Of a stretch of DNA of 64,000 bases, positions 50,675 through 58,465 are shown in pieces. How positions within the stretch are numbered: the stretch's first letter is position 1; each line of letters opens with the position of its first letter. This DNA comes from Bog-756 sp963833585. Lineage in GTDB: Bacteria > Actinomycetota > Acidimicrobiia > Acidimicrobiales > RAAP-2. A model generated the notes under the pieces. The model did no database searches, was not told where the DNA came from, and saw nothing but the letters and a program-made list of their open reading frames with translations. The position numbers and the translations under genes are program-made. The stretch lies in contig CAWHYF010000003.1 in assembly GCA_963833585.1 (NCBI GenBank), positions 561,281 to 625,280 of the forward strand, given 5' to 3'.

Positions 50675-51229
50675 TCAGTTCACCTCCGTGAACAGGTCGT
50701 TCTCCCGACGGCGCTCGCGGTAGGCGCGGAGCATGGCCGCCGGCACCACCTCGTCGGCCGACTTCCCCCGCAGGGCCGCGATCTCGTCGGGACGCTTGAG
50801 GCCCTTCAGACCGGCGATGGTGGCGTGGGCCACGTTGATCCCGTTCGAGGAGCCCAGGGACTTGGCCAGGATGTCGCGGATACCGGCCATCTCCAGGATG
50901 GCCCGGGCCGCCCCGCCGGCGATGACCCCGGTGCCCGGCGCGGCCGGCTTGAGCATGACCCGCCCGGCGCCGCTCTCCCCCACGATGGGGTGGGTGATGG
51001 TGCTGCCGGCCAACGGCACGTCGAACATGTTCTTGCGAGCCTCTTCGATGCCCTTCTGCACGGCCAGCCCGGCCTCTTTGGCCTTGCCGTAGCCCAGGCC
51101 GACCTTCCCGTTGCCGTCGCCCACCACCATCAGGGCGGCGAAGGAGAAGCGACGGCCCCCCTTGACCACCTTGGACACCCGGTTGACCCGGATGGTCCGC
51201 TCCTCGAATTGCAGATCGTTCACAGCCAT
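50675..51229 (-). CDS. rpsE: 30S ribosomal protein uS5
   Basis: From the ATG at 51229 the protein has 184 residues. RTIRVNRVSKVVKGGRRFSFAALMVVGDGNGKVGLGYGKAKE is the double-stranded-RNA-binding domain whose loop affects fidelity. RVMLKPAAPGTGVIAGGAARAILEMAGIRDILAKSLGSSN is the C-terminal domain. The end is Arg-rich (AYRERRRENDLF). The gene is 4 bases after rplR. Confidence 0.97.
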   Translation of the reverse strand: MAVNDLQFEERTIRVNRVSKVVKGGRRFSFAALMVVGDGNGKVGLGYGKAKEAGLAVQKGIEEARKNMFDVPLAGSTITHPIVGESGAGRVMLKPAAPGTGVIAGGAARAILEMAGIRDILAKSLGSSNGINVAHATIAGLKGLKRPDEIAALRGKSADEVVPAAMLRAYRERRRENDLFTEVN

Positions 51230-51233
51230 GGTC

Positions 51234-51596
51234 CTAGAACTCCAGTCCTTCGGCACGGGCGGCCTCGGCCAGCGCGGCCACCCGTCCGTGATAGGCGAAT
51301 CCGCCACGGTCGAAGACCACGGTGGTGATACCGGCCGCCTTGGCCCGAGAGGCGACCAGAGCGCCGACACGGGTGGCGGCGTCGATGTTGCCCCCCGGGT
51401 CGCTCCGCAGGTCGCCCTCGGTGGACGAGGCCGAGGCCAGGGTGCGCCCGGCATCGTCGTCGATGAGCTGGGCGGAGATGTGCTTGTTGGAGCGGAACAC
51501 CGCGAGGCGCGGCCGTTCGGCCGAGCCGTGCACCTTGCGGCGCACCCGGTTGTGCCGGCGGCGGCGGAGCTCCAGCTTGTGATCGGTGCGGCCCAT
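51234..51596 (-). CDS. rplR: 50S ribosomal protein uL18
   Basis: From the ATG at 51596, which overlaps the rplF stop as TGATG (a GTG one codon earlier is also possible), the protein has 120 residues. RRRRHNRVRRKVHGSAERPRLAVFRSNKHISAQLIDD and VFDRGGFAYHGRVAALAEAARAEGLEF are the conserved ends of L18, which binds 5S rRNA. A slightly enlarged middle loop (SASSTEGDLRSDPGGNID) is present. Confidence 0.97.
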   Translation of the reverse strand: MGRTDHKLELRRRRHNRVRRKVHGSAERPRLAVFRSNKHISAQLIDDDAGRTLASASSTEGDLRSDPGGNIDAATRVGALVASRAKAAGITTVVFDRGGFAYHGRVAALAEAARAEGLEF

Positions 51597-52138
51597 CACT
51601 TGGCTGCCTTTCCGGCCTTGCGCACGACCCGCTCACCCAGGTAGCGCACGCCTTTGCCCTTGTAGGGCTCGGGCTTGCGCAGCTTGCGGATGTCAGCGGC
51701 TACCTGGCCGACTTTTTCCTTGTCGATTCCCTTGACGACGATCCGGGTGGCGGTGGGCACTTCGAAGGTCACTCCGTCCGGGGCGCTGACGTTGACCGGA
51801 TGGGAGAAACCCAGAGCCAGCTCGAGGGCGGACGGCCCCTTGGGGATGGCTCGGTACCCCACTCCCACGATCTCCAGTTCCTTGGAGAAGCCCTGGGTGA
51901 CCCCGGCCACCATGTTGGCCACCAGGGAGCGGGTCAGACCGTGCAGGGCGCGGTTCTGACGCTGGTCGTCGGGTCGCTCGACGACCAGGACATCGCCGTC
52001 CTGACGGATGGTGATGGCGGAGGGCACCGACCGGGCCAGTTCGCCCTGGGGGCCCTTCACCGTGACCATGTTGTCACTGCCCACGGCCACCGACACCCCG
52101 GAGGGCACCGGGATCGGCGAACGTCCGATGCGCGACAT
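51596..52138 (-). CDS. rplF: 50S ribosomal protein uL6
   Basis: The 180-residue protein begins MSRIGRSPIPVPSGVSVAVGSDNMVTVKGPQGEL; ALHGLTRSLVANMVAGVTQGFSKELEIVGVGYRA and the C-terminal RKPEPYKGKGVRYLGERVVRKAGKAAK are canonical. L6 lies near the factor-binding site. It is 78 bases downstream of rpsH, a larger gap than elsewhere in the cluster, with a run of GGTGGC repeats. Confidence 0.98.
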   Translation of the reverse strand: MSRIGRSPIPVPSGVSVAVGSDNMVTVKGPQGELARSVPSAITIRQDGDVLVVERPDDQRQNRALHGLTRSLVANMVAGVTQGFSKELEIVGVGYRAIPKGPSALELALGFSHPVNVSAPDGVTFEVPTATRIVVKGIDKEKVGQVAADIRKLRKPEPYKGKGVRYLGERVVRKAGKAAK

Positions 52139-52216
52139 CAGCCCCTACCTCCGTCGATCGGCTGCCGGGACGCGGCCGGGCACCCGGCGGTGGCGGTGGC
52201 GGTGGCGGTGGTACGG

Positions 52217-52620
52217 CTACCAGACATAGCAGAGCACCTCGCCTCCCATGCGGCGCTTGCGGGCCTCGCGGTCGGTCATCAGGCCCTTGGACGTGGACAC
52301 CACGGCCACCCCCAGCCCGCCCAGGACGCGGGGAGCTTGTCGGCCCGAGCGTAGATCCGCAGTCCCGGCTTGGACACCCGCTTGATCCCGGAGATGGTCC
52401 GCTCGCGGTCGGGCGAGTACTTCATGGTGATCTCGAGCGTCTTACCGGGCTTACCGGGATCGTCGTTCACCTGGTACCCCACGATGTAGCCCTCACTCAC
52501 CAGGATGGCGGCCAACGACTCCTTCAGCTTCGAACCCGGCATCTTCACCGTGTCGAAGTGGGCGGTATTGGCGTTCCGGATGCGGGTCAGCATGTCGGCG
52601 ATCGGGTCGGTCATCGTCAT
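52217..52620 (-). CDS. rpsH: 30S ribosomal protein uS8, frame broken once
   Basis: MTMTDPIADMLTRIRNANTAHFDTVKMPGSKLKESLAAIL and ISGIKRVSKPGLRIYARADKLP are in one frame. The conserved end, RVLGGLGVAVVSTSKGLMTDREARKRRMGGEVLCYVW, is in another and stops at 52217. The break is at the 4-base run 52330-52333, where one more base restores K-L-P-R-V-L-G-G-L-G. An essential gene would not survive a real shift here, so this is very probably a read error. The repaired length is about 134 residues. S8 binds the central domain of 16S rRNA and in E. coli represses the spc operon. Confidence 0.95.
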
Positions 52621-52636
52621 TCTTCGTCGCCTCCTC

Positions 52637-52822
52637 TCACCAACTGGCCTTCGTGACGCCGGGAATCTCGCCGGCGTGGACCATCACTCGCAGGCAGATC
52701 CGGCACAGGCCGAATTTGCGGTACACCGACTTGGGTCGGCCACACCGACGGCATCGGGTGTACCCGCGGACCTTGAACTTGGGGGTGCGCTGCTGCTTTT
52801 CAATCAGTGCCTTCTTGGCCAT
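52637..52822 (-). CDS. rpsN: 30S ribosomal protein uS14, zinc-binding (type Z) form
   Basis: The 61-residue protein MAKKALIEKQQRTPKFKVRG continues with YTRCRRCGRPKSVYRKFGLCRICLRVMVHAGEIPGVTKASW. Two Cys-x2-Cys pairs bind zinc, and the length is that of the short, zinc type. It sits in its normal place between rplE and rpsH. With C+ S4 and L36, it shows that the cell keeps zinc-type ribosomal proteins here; zinc-free paralogues, if any, lie elsewhere. Confidence 0.97.
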   Translation of the reverse strand: MAKKALIEKQQRTPKFKVRGYTRCRRCGRPKSVYRKFGLCRICLRVMVHAGEIPGVTKASW

Positions 52823-52826
52823 GGTG

Positions 52827-53405
52827 TTACTGGTTCTCCTGTCGGAACGGGAAGCCGAACGCGGCCAGGAGTGCCCGGCCCTCGTTGTCGGTACGTGCGG
52901 TGGTGGCGATGGTGATGTCCATGCCCCGGGTGGTGTCGATGCGGTCGTAGTCGATCTCGGGGAAGATCAGCTGCTCGGTTACCCCGAAGGTGTAGTTGCC
53001 GTGGCCGTCGAACGACCGCGGGGACAGGCCCCGGAAGTCCCGGATCCGGGGGATGGCCATGGCCAGCAACCGGTCGAGGAACTCCCAGGCCCGGTCGCCC
53101 CGGAGGGTCACCTTGGCCCCGATCTCCTGGCCCTCCCGCAACTTGAAGGAGGCGATGGACTTCTTGGCCCTGGTGACCACCGGTTTCTGGCCGGCGATGA
53201 TCTCGAGGTCACGCATGGCCCCTTCGATGAGGGACTTCTGCTGAGTGGCCCGACCGACACCCATGTTGATGACGATCTTGGACAGACGGGGGACCTCCAT
53301 GATGTTGGCGAGACCCAGCGACTCTTTGAGTTCGGCCCGCACCTGGTGGTCGTAGCGCTCCTTGAGGCGGGGACGGGTCGGCGCCTCGGCTCCGGCGGTC
53401 GCCAT
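52827..53405 (-). CDS. rplE: 50S ribosomal protein uL5
   Basis: The ATG at 53405 overlaps the rplX stop as TGATG; a GTG one codon earlier is possible. The protein has 192 residues. RLKERYDHQVRAELKESLGLANIMEVPRLSKIVINMGVG, AGQKPVVTRAKKSIASFKLREGQEIGAKVTLRG and GHGNYTFGVTEQLIFPEIDYDRIDTTRGMDITI are diagnostic. L5 binds 5S rRNA and touches P-site tRNA. Confidence 0.98.
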   Translation of the reverse strand: MATAGAEAPTRPRLKERYDHQVRAELKESLGLANIMEVPRLSKIVINMGVGRATQQKSLIEGAMRDLEIIAGQKPVVTRAKKSIASFKLREGQEIGAKVTLRGDRAWEFLDRLLAMAIPRIRDFRGLSPRSFDGHGNYTFGVTEQLIFPEIDYDRIDTTRGMDITIATTARTDNEGRALLAAFGFPFRQENQ

Positions 53406-53710
53406 CACAGATCACCTCCGCACTTCTTGCAGACCCGGAGTTTGCGGCCCTGCTGGTCGATCCGCATCCCGATCCGGGTGGGCCCGCAGTTGCCACACAC
53501 GATGGCCACCGAGGACACCGACACCGGCATGAACTTGTCGATGACGCCGCCCTGCATGGTGGCGCGGGTGGGCTTGGCGTGGCGCTTGGCCACATGGACG
53601 CCCTCCACGATGACCCGACCCTCGGCGGGAATGGCGCGGACCACACTGGCTTGCTTGCCCTTGTCCTTGCCCGAGAGGACCTGCACCTTGTCTCCCTTTC
53701 GAATTCGCAT
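53405..53710 (-). CDS. rplX: 50S ribosomal protein uL24
   Basis: The 101-residue protein begins MRIRKGDKVQVLSGKDKGKQASVVRAIPAEGRVIVEGVHVAKRHAKPT, the KOW motif. MPVSVSSVAIVCGNCGPTRIGMRIDQQGRKLRVCKKCGGD carries Cys-x2-Cys pairs that may bind zinc. L24 is an initiator of 50S assembly. The ATG lies directly after the rplN stop. Confidence 0.98.
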   Translation of the reverse strand: MRIRKGDKVQVLSGKDKGKQASVVRAIPAEGRVIVEGVHVAKRHAKPTRATMQGGVIDKFMPVSVSSVAIVCGNCGPTRIGMRIDQQGRKLRVCKKCGGDL

Positions 53711-54079
53711 CTACAACACCTCCGGGGCCAGCGAGACGATGCGCATGAAGCGCTTGTCCCGCAGTTCGCGTCCCACGGGACCGAAGATGCGGGTCCCGCG
53801 CGGTTGCTGCTGGTCGTTGATCAGTACGGCGGCGTTCTCGTCGAACCGGATGTAGCTGCCGTCCGGACGCCGCTTCTCCTTCTTGGTCCGGACCACGACG
53901 CACTTGACCACGTCGCCCTTCTTCACGGCAGCACCCGGGATGGCATCCTTCACGGTGGCCACGAAGACGTCGCCGATCGAGGCGTAGCGCCGGCGAGACC
54001 CGCCGAGCACCTTGATACAGAGGACTTCCTTGGCACCGGAGTTATCGGCCACGCGGAGTCTCGACTCCTGCTGGATCAT
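53711..54079 (-). CDS. rplN: 50S ribosomal protein uL14
   Basis: From the ATG at 54079, overlapping the rpsQ stop by ATGA, the protein has 122 residues. MIQQESRLRVADNSGAKEVLCIKVLGGSRRRYASIGDVFVATVKDA and VVRTKKEKRRPDGSYIRFDENAAVLI, then ending RELRDKRFMRIVSLAPEVL, are the exact family pattern. It forms an intersubunit bridge with 16S helix 14. Confidence 0.98.
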   Translation of the reverse strand: MIQQESRLRVADNSGAKEVLCIKVLGGSRRRYASIGDVFVATVKDAIPGAAVKKGDVVKCVVVRTKKEKRRPDGSYIRFDENAAVLINDQQQPRGTRIFGPVGRELRDKRFMRIVSLAPEVL

Positions 54080-54351
54080 CGAGCACGCTCCAGGACCTCG
54101 GACAGCCGCCAGCGCTTGAGCTTGGACAGCGGGCGGGTCTCCACCACGCGCACCCGGTCCCCCACCTTGGCCGAGTTCTCCGCGTCGTGGGCGTAGAGGC
54201 GCTTGGTGCGCTGCACGGTCTTGCCGTAGCGGGGATGACGCACGCGTTCGATCACGGCCACCACCACGGTGGAGTCCATGGCATCGGAAACCACCAGCCC
54301 CTCCCGCACCTTCCGGGCGTTGGGTCGCTCGGTCTCGGTCCCTTGCGTCAG
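54076..54351 (-). CDS. rpsQ: 30S ribosomal protein uS17, start uncertain
   Basis: KVREGLVVSDAMDSTVVVAVIERVRHPRYGKTVQRTKRLYAHDAENSAKVGDRVRVVETRPLSK is the S17 core and ends KRWRLSEVLERAR. The first ATG/GTG/TTG in frame is the GTG at 54309, inside the core. The bases before it read TQGTETERPNAR, a believable acidic leader like that of other actinobacterial S17 proteins, and begin with CTG at 54351. An ATG at 54356, placed 8 bases after GAGGAG and overlapping the rpmC stop, is one base out of frame. So this is either a CTG start or one more indel. Confidence 0.88.
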   Translation of the reverse strand: MTQGTETERPNARKVREGLVVSDAMDSTVVVAVIERVRHPRYGKTVQRTKRLYAHDAENSAKVGDRVRVVETRPLSKLKRWRLSEVLERAR

Positions 54352-54354
54352 CCA

Positions 54355-54846
54355 TCAACTCTTCTCCTCTACATCATCTGCGTCGTCGAGGGCCTCGGCG
54401 CCGTCGACGACCTCGTCGTCGGGAAGGGCCATGCCGTCGTCGTCGGCCACCTCTTCGGCCAGCTCGTCCTGGCCAATGGCCCCTTCGCCGTCGGTCTCGT
54501 CACCGACGGCCTCGTCGCCTTCGGCCTCGGCCCTGGCGGCGGCCCGGCGCTCGGAGGCGGTGCTCTTGTCGCGGCCCAGGGCCTCGTCCTCCGACCGGCG
54601 GCGGGCGGCGGCCCGGTGACCCGGTAGGTCATCGAGGCCCAGGCCCTCGGCCTCGCCGATCTCGCGGATGCGCAGCTCGGTCATCATCCGGGCCACGTCC
54701 TTGCGGATGTGGTTGATCCGCGAGAAGTTGTCCAGCTGACCGGTGGCCAGCTGGAACCGGAGATTGAACAGCTCGCGCCTGGTCTCGGTCAGCTGGCGCT
54801 CCAACTCTTCGGTGTCGTATTCGGAGATCTCCGCGGCGGTGGCCAT
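54355..54846 (-). CDS. rpmC: 50S ribosomal protein uL29 with long acidic C-terminal tail
   Basis: The L29 domain (residues 1-70) has EYDTEELERQLTETRRELFNLRFQLATGQLDNFSRINHIRKDVARMMTELRIRE, the normal two-helix hairpin. It should end near residue 75; instead about 90 residues follow, first Arg/Ala-rich (HRAAARRRSEDEALGRDK) then strongly acidic (DELAEEVADDDGMALPDDE, DGAEALDDADDVEEKS). Codon use stays typical to the stop, so the tail is translated. L29 sits beside the exit tunnel, where a flexible acidic arm could contact factors. Confidence 0.95.
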   Translation of the reverse strand: MATAAEISEYDTEELERQLTETRRELFNLRFQLATGQLDNFSRINHIRKDVARMMTELRIREIGEAEGLGLDDLPGHRAAARRRSEDEALGRDKSTASERRAAARAEAEGDEAVGDETDGEGAIGQDELAEEVADDDGMALPDDEVVDGAEALDDADDVEEKS

Positions 54847-55283
54847 CAGACCTGTACCTCCGGCGTTCCATGGGTCCCGGGCCGGATCACGAACTTGGCC
54901 TTGAACGGGAGCTTCTGGATGGCCCGGTCCATGGCCTCCCTGGCCAGCTCGGGCTCCACCCCGGCCAACTCGAACAGGATTCGACCGGGCTTGACCACGG
55001 CCACCCAGTGCTCAGGGTTACCCTTGCCCGATCCCATACGAGTCTCCGCCGGCTTCTGGGTGACGGGCCGGTCGGGGAAGACCCGGATCCACACCTTCCC
55101 GCCACGCTTCACGTGGCGGGTCATGGCGATACGGGCGGCCTCGATCTGACGAGCGGTCAGCCAGGCAGGCTCCAGGGCCTGGATCCCGAAGTCACCGAAC
55201 GTGACGTCGCTGCCACCCTTGGCCTTGCCGGACATCCGACCGCGCTGTTGCTTGCGGTGCTTCACCTTCCGGGGCATCAACAT
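54846..55283 (-). CDS. rplP: 50S ribosomal protein uL16
   Basis: The 145-residue protein starts MLMPRKVKHRKQQRGRMSGKAKGG; FGDFGIQALEPAWLTARQIEAARIAMTRHVKRGGKVWIRVFPD and TRMGSGKGNPEHWVAVVKPGRILFELAGV are canonical. I use the ATG at 55283 because GGAGG is 9 bases away; the ATG two codons later is also possible. L16 shapes the A-site tRNA platform. No tail is present, in contrast to its neighbours. Confidence 0.98.
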   Translation of the reverse strand: MLMPRKVKHRKQQRGRMSGKAKGGSDVTFGDFGIQALEPAWLTARQIEAARIAMTRHVKRGGKVWIRVFPDRPVTQKPAETRMGSGKGNPEHWVAVVKPGRILFELAGVEPELAREAMDRAIQKLPFKAKFVIRPGTHGTPEVQV

Positions 55284-55284
55284 G

Positions 55285-56253
55285 TCAGTCCACCTCCTTG
55301 CGGAAGTGCGGGGTCTCGTGGTGCTCGCGGGTGCGACGCTCGATCTCCTCGTCTTCGGTCAGGATCCGCTCGAGCTCGTCGGGTACCGCCGGCGGTGCGG
55401 CGATGTCGGCCGCCGAGCGGTCCACCAGTCCCTCGGGGATCTCGGTCTCACCCGCCGAGTCGCCCTCGACGGTCACCACACTGCCCGGAGCCCCCTGCTC
55501 AGCCCGGCGACGACCGCCACCGGCGGTGATCAGGCGACGGGGGGCGTCGCCGCCCTGACCGGAGGTCTCGCCGACGGCCATGGCCGCCTCGCGGGTGATC
55601 TTGTCCTCGGTCGAGATCTTGTAGGGGAGGATGTCACCTTTGTAGATCCACACCTTCACTCCGATGCGGCCGAAGGTCGTCTTGGCTTCGCGGAAGCCGT
55701 AGTCGATGTCGGCCCGCAGGGTGTGAAGCGGTACCCGACCCTCGCGGTAGGACTCCTTGCGGGACATCTCCGAGCCGCCCAGACGACCGGAACACTGCAC
55801 CCTGACCCCGAGGGCGCCGGCCTTCTGCACGGTCTGGATGGAACGCTTCATGGCCCGGCGGAAGGCCACCCTTCGGGCCAGCTGGTCACAGATGCCCTGG
55901 GCGATGAGTGCCGCGTCGAGCTCGGGCTGCTTGATCTCCTGGATGTTGAGCTGGATCCGGTTGTTGAGCCCGGTGATCTCCTCGATCTTCTTCTTGAGGC
56001 GGTCGGCCTCCGCCCCCCGGCGGCCGATGACGATGCCGGGCCGAGCCGTGTGGATGTCGACACGCAGGCGGTCCCTGGTGCGCTCGATCTCGATCCGGCT
56101 GACGGCAGCTGACTCCAGCTGCGACATCAGGTAGTCCCGGATCTCCCAGTCCTCGATCACACAGTTCTGGTAGTTGCGCTCCTCGAACCAGCGCGACTTC
56201 CAGTCGGTGGTGACCCCAAGTCGAAACCCGTACGGGTTTACCTTCTGGCCCAT
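55285..56253 (-). CDS. rpsC: 30S ribosomal protein uS3 with long acidic C-terminal tail
   Basis: The 322-residue protein begins MGQKVNPYGFRLGVTTDWKSRWFEE; the KH domain has ARPGIVIGRRGAEADRLKKKIEEITG; CSGRLGGSEMSRKESYREGRVPLHTLRADIDYGF and VKVWIYKGDILPYK end the conserved part near residue 218. About 100 further residues follow: a Gly/Arg-rich patch (GGGRRRAEQG) and an acidic stretch (DELERILTEDEEIERRTREHHE). Many actinobacterial S3 proteins have tails, but this one is long. S3 lines the mRNA entry channel. Confidence 0.97.
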   Translation of the reverse strand: MGQKVNPYGFRLGVTTDWKSRWFEERNYQNCVIEDWEIRDYLMSQLESAAVSRIEIERTRDRLRVDIHTARPGIVIGRRGAEADRLKKKIEEITGLNNRIQLNIQEIKQPELDAALIAQGICDQLARRVAFRRAMKRSIQTVQKAGALGVRVQCSGRLGGSEMSRKESYREGRVPLHTLRADIDYGFREAKTTFGRIGVKVWIYKGDILPYKISTEDKITREAAMAVGETSGQGGDAPRRLITAGGGRRRAEQGAPGSVVTVEGDSAGETEIPEGLVDRSAADIAAPPAVPDELERILTEDEEIERRTREHHETPHFRKEVD

Positions 56254-57015
56254 CTACTTGCCCTTCTCTTCGGCGGTCTCGCCGTCGGTGTCTGTGTCGG
56301 TGTCGGCCTGGTCTTCCACCCCGTCGCCGACTTCGGCGTCGCCTTCGAGATCGGACTCCTCCAGGGGGCCGGCCTCGGTCTCGGTGACCAGGTCGTCATC
56401 GTCGTCATGGGCGGTTACCTCGGCGTCTGGATCGAGATCGGACTCCTCCAGGGGACCGGCCTCGGTCTCGGTGACCAGGTCGTCCGCGTGAGTGGCCTCC
56501 TCGTCCCACGCCTCGCTCCCGGTGTCCTGGTCCTCGGCGACCGTGGGGGGAGCGGTCGAGGCCGACTGCTGGCGGCGGCGGGAGCCGGCCACACGCCGCG
56601 ACCGTTGGGAGGTGTTGGCCGCCTGCTTGGCCCGGCGACGGGCGATCCGGTCGTCGGGGAGCCGGCTCACGATGATGGTGATGTGCGAGGTGCGCTTGCG
56701 GATCCGGGTGGCCCGGCCACGGGCCCGGGGCCGCCACCGCTTGAGGGTGCTGCCCTCGTCGGCAAAGCAGGCCGAGACGAACAGTTCTTCGGCATCGAGC
56801 CCGTCGTTGTGGACGGCATTGGCCACCGCAGAGGCCAATACCTTGCCCACGGTGACGGCGGCCTCGCGGTCACCCAGGGACAGGATCTCGGCGGCCCGGT
56901 CCACGTCCTGGCCCCGGATCAGGTCCAGGACCTGGCGAACCTTGGTGGCGGACATCCGGCTGTGCCGGAGGACGGCCCGGGTTCCCTCTCGCTCGTTGGT
57001 CTTCACCCCGGGCAC
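56254..57015 (-). CDS. rplV: 50S ribosomal protein uL22 with acidic, internally duplicated tail
   Basis: From the GTG at 57015, 7 bases after GGAGG, the protein has 253 residues. The L22 domain (TRAVLRHSRMSATKVRQVLDLIRGQDVDRAAEIL and RPRARGRATRIRKRTSHITIIVS) covers about 1-120. Then comes an Arg-rich segment (RSRRVAGSRRRQQ) and an acidic tail of about 95 residues in which DDLVTETEAGPLEESDL occurs twice, from a 51-bp DNA duplication. L22's hairpin lines the exit tunnel; the tail would project outside. Normal L22 is 110-150 residues. Confidence 0.96.
   Translation of the reverse strand: MPGVKTNEREGTRAVLRHSRMSATKVRQVLDLIRGQDVDRAAEILSLGDREAAVTVGKVLASAVANAVHNDGLDAEELFVSACFADEGSTLKRWRPRARGRATRIRKRTSHITIIVSRLPDDRIARRRAKQAANTSQRSRRVAGSRRRQQSASTAPPTVAEDQDTGSEAWDEEATHADDLVTETEAGPLEESDLDPDAEVTAHDDDDDLVTETEAGPLEESDLEGDAEVGDGVEDQADTDTDTDGETAEEKGK
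56347..56484. repeat. 51-bp direct repeat in the rplV tail
   Basis: Copies at 56347-56397 and 56434-56484 differ at one base. Each spans 17 codons, so the copies keep frame and encode the same 17 residues, D-D-L-V-T-E-T-E-A-G-P-L-E-E-S-D-L. The near identity, including silent positions, shows a recent duplication. Confidence 0.92.
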
Positions 57016-57016
57016 C

Positions 57017-57295
57017 TCAGCGCCTCCCGGCCCGCTCTTGGCCGGCATGGAACTTGAAGGTACGTGTGGGTGCGAACTCGCCCAACTTGTGCCCGACCAT
57101 CGACTCGGTCACGTAGACCGGGATGTGCTTGCGGCCGTCGTGGACGGCGATGGTGTGGCCGACCATGTCCGGGATGATGGTGGAGCGGCGCGACCAGGTC
57201 TTGATGACCTTCTTGTCCCCGGCCGCGTTGAGTGCGTCCACCTTCTTGAGCAGGTGGTCGTCCACAAACGGACCCTTCTTCAGGCTGCGAGGCAT
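57017..57295 (-). CDS. rpsS: 30S ribosomal protein uS19
   Basis: From the ATG at 57295 the protein has 92 residues: MPRSLKKGPFVDDHLLKKVDALNAAGDKKVIKTWSRRSTIIPDMVGHTIAVHDGRKHIPVYVTESMVGHKLGEFAPTRTFKFH and a short basic end. Every segment fits the family. S19 lies in the 30S head beside S13. Its stop precedes the rplV start by 1 base. Confidence 0.98.
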   Translation of the reverse strand: MPRSLKKGPFVDDHLLKKVDALNAAGDKKVIKTWSRRSTIIPDMVGHTIAVHDGRKHIPVYVTESMVGHKLGEFAPTRTFKFHAGQERAGRR

Positions 57296-57318
57296 AGCGT
57301 GACGTTCCCTCTGTCTTC

Positions 57319-58155
57319 CTACCGCCGGGCACCGCGGGTGCGGCGCCTGCGGACGATCATCTTGTCGGAGTCCTTGTTGCGGGCCCGGGTGCGACCCTCG
57401 GGCTGACCCCACGGCGACACCGGATGGCGCCCACCGGAGGTCTTGCCCTCACCGCCACCCAGCGGGTGGTCCACCGGGTTCATGGCCACGCCTCGGGTCT
57501 GGGGGCGCTTGCCCTTCCAGCGGTTCCGGCCGGCCTTTCCGATCTTGATCAGCTCGGCCTCGGAGTTACCCACCACGCCCAGGGTGCCCCGGCAGTCGAT
57601 GGACACCCGGCGCATCTCGGTGGAGGGGAGGCGGAGGGTGGCGAAGGCACCCTCTTTGGCCACCAGTTGCACGCTCATTCCCGCGCCGCGGGCCATCTTG
57701 CCCCCGGCGCCGGGTCGCAGCTCGACGTTGTGGACGACCGAGCCGACCGGGATGTAGCGCAGCGGGAGGGCGTTGCCCGGTCGGATCTCCGCCCCCTGGC
57801 CCGACTGGAGGCGGTCGCCCACCGCCACCTGGGCCGGGGCCAGGATGTAGCGCTTCTCTCCGTCGAGGTAGTGGAGCAGGGCGATCCGGGCGTTGCGGTT
57901 GGGGTCGTACTCGATCGCCGCCACCTTGGCCGGTACCCCGTCCTTGTCCCGCTTGAAGTCGATGATCCGGTACTGCTGCTTGTGCCCGCCGCCCCGGTGC
58001 CGGGAGGTCTTGCGGCCGTAGTTGTTCCGTCCCCCGGTGGAGGACTTGGGGGCCAGCAAGGCCTTCTCGGGGCGGTCCCGGGTGATCTCGGAGAAGTCCG
58101 AGACGGTCTGGAAGCGCCGGCCGGCGCTGGTGGGCTTGCGTGAGCGGAGTGGCAT
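57319..58155 (-). CDS. rplB: 50S ribosomal protein uL2
   Basis: The 278-residue protein begins MPLRSRKPTSAGRRFQTVSDF. GRNNYGRKTSRHRGGGHKQQYRIIDFKRDKDGVPAKVAAIEYDPNRNARIALLHYLDGEKRYI is the RNA-binding core, and MNPVDHPLGGGEGKTSGGRHPVSPWGQP contains the universally conserved His needed for peptidyl-transferase assembly. It ends KMIVRRRRTRGARR. No tail or break. Confidence 0.98.
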   Translation of the reverse strand: MPLRSRKPTSAGRRFQTVSDFSEITRDRPEKALLAPKSSTGGRNNYGRKTSRHRGGGHKQQYRIIDFKRDKDGVPAKVAAIEYDPNRNARIALLHYLDGEKRYILAPAQVAVGDRLQSGQGAEIRPGNALPLRYIPVGSVVHNVELRPGAGGKMARGAGMSVQLVAKEGAFATLRLPSTEMRRVSIDCRGTLGVVGNSEAELIKIGKAGRNRWKGKRPQTRGVAMNPVDHPLGGGEGKTSGGRHPVSPWGQPEGRTRARNKDSDKMIVRRRRTRGARR

Positions 58156-58172
58156 GGTCTGGACCCGGTCTC

Positions 58173-58463
58173 TCAGTTCTCGAACAGGTCGATCGAGTCG
58201 CCCTCGTGGAGGGTGACGATGGCCCGCTTGGTGTCCGGTCGGTGGCCGAGCGAGTTGCTCTTCCGGTTGCGCTTGGTCTTACCCTTGCGGTTGAGGGTGT
58301 TGACCTTGTCCACCCGCACGTTGAAGGCCTGCTCGACGGCGTGGCGTACGTCGATCTTGGTGGCGGAGGGATCCACCACGAAGACGTAGACGTTGTCGTC
58401 CATCAGGGAGTAGGACTTCTCCGAAACCACCGGTCGGATGAGCACGTTGTGGGGATCCCTCAT
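58173..58463 (-). CDS. rplW: 50S ribosomal protein uL23
   Basis: The 96-residue protein: DPHNVLIRPVVSEKSYSLMDDNVYVFVVDPSATKIDVRHAVEQAFNVRVDKVNTLNRKGKTKR, then HRPDTKRAIVTLHEGDSIDLFEN. This is a standard L23, the docking point for SRP and trigger factor at the tunnel exit. It lies 2 bases after rplD and 17 before rplB. Confidence 0.98.
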   Translation of the reverse strand: MRDPHNVLIRPVVSEKSYSLMDDNVYVFVVDPSATKIDVRHAVEQAFNVRVDKVNTLNRKGKTKRNRKSNSLGHRPDTKRAIVTLHEGDSIDLFEN

Positions 58464-58465
58464 GA

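Noticed and set aside
52217..52620. Programmed frameshifting in rpsH, fusA and other broken genes
   Set aside because: No slippery heptamer with downstream structure is shared, several unrelated genes are affected, and most breaks are simple G/C-run length errors.
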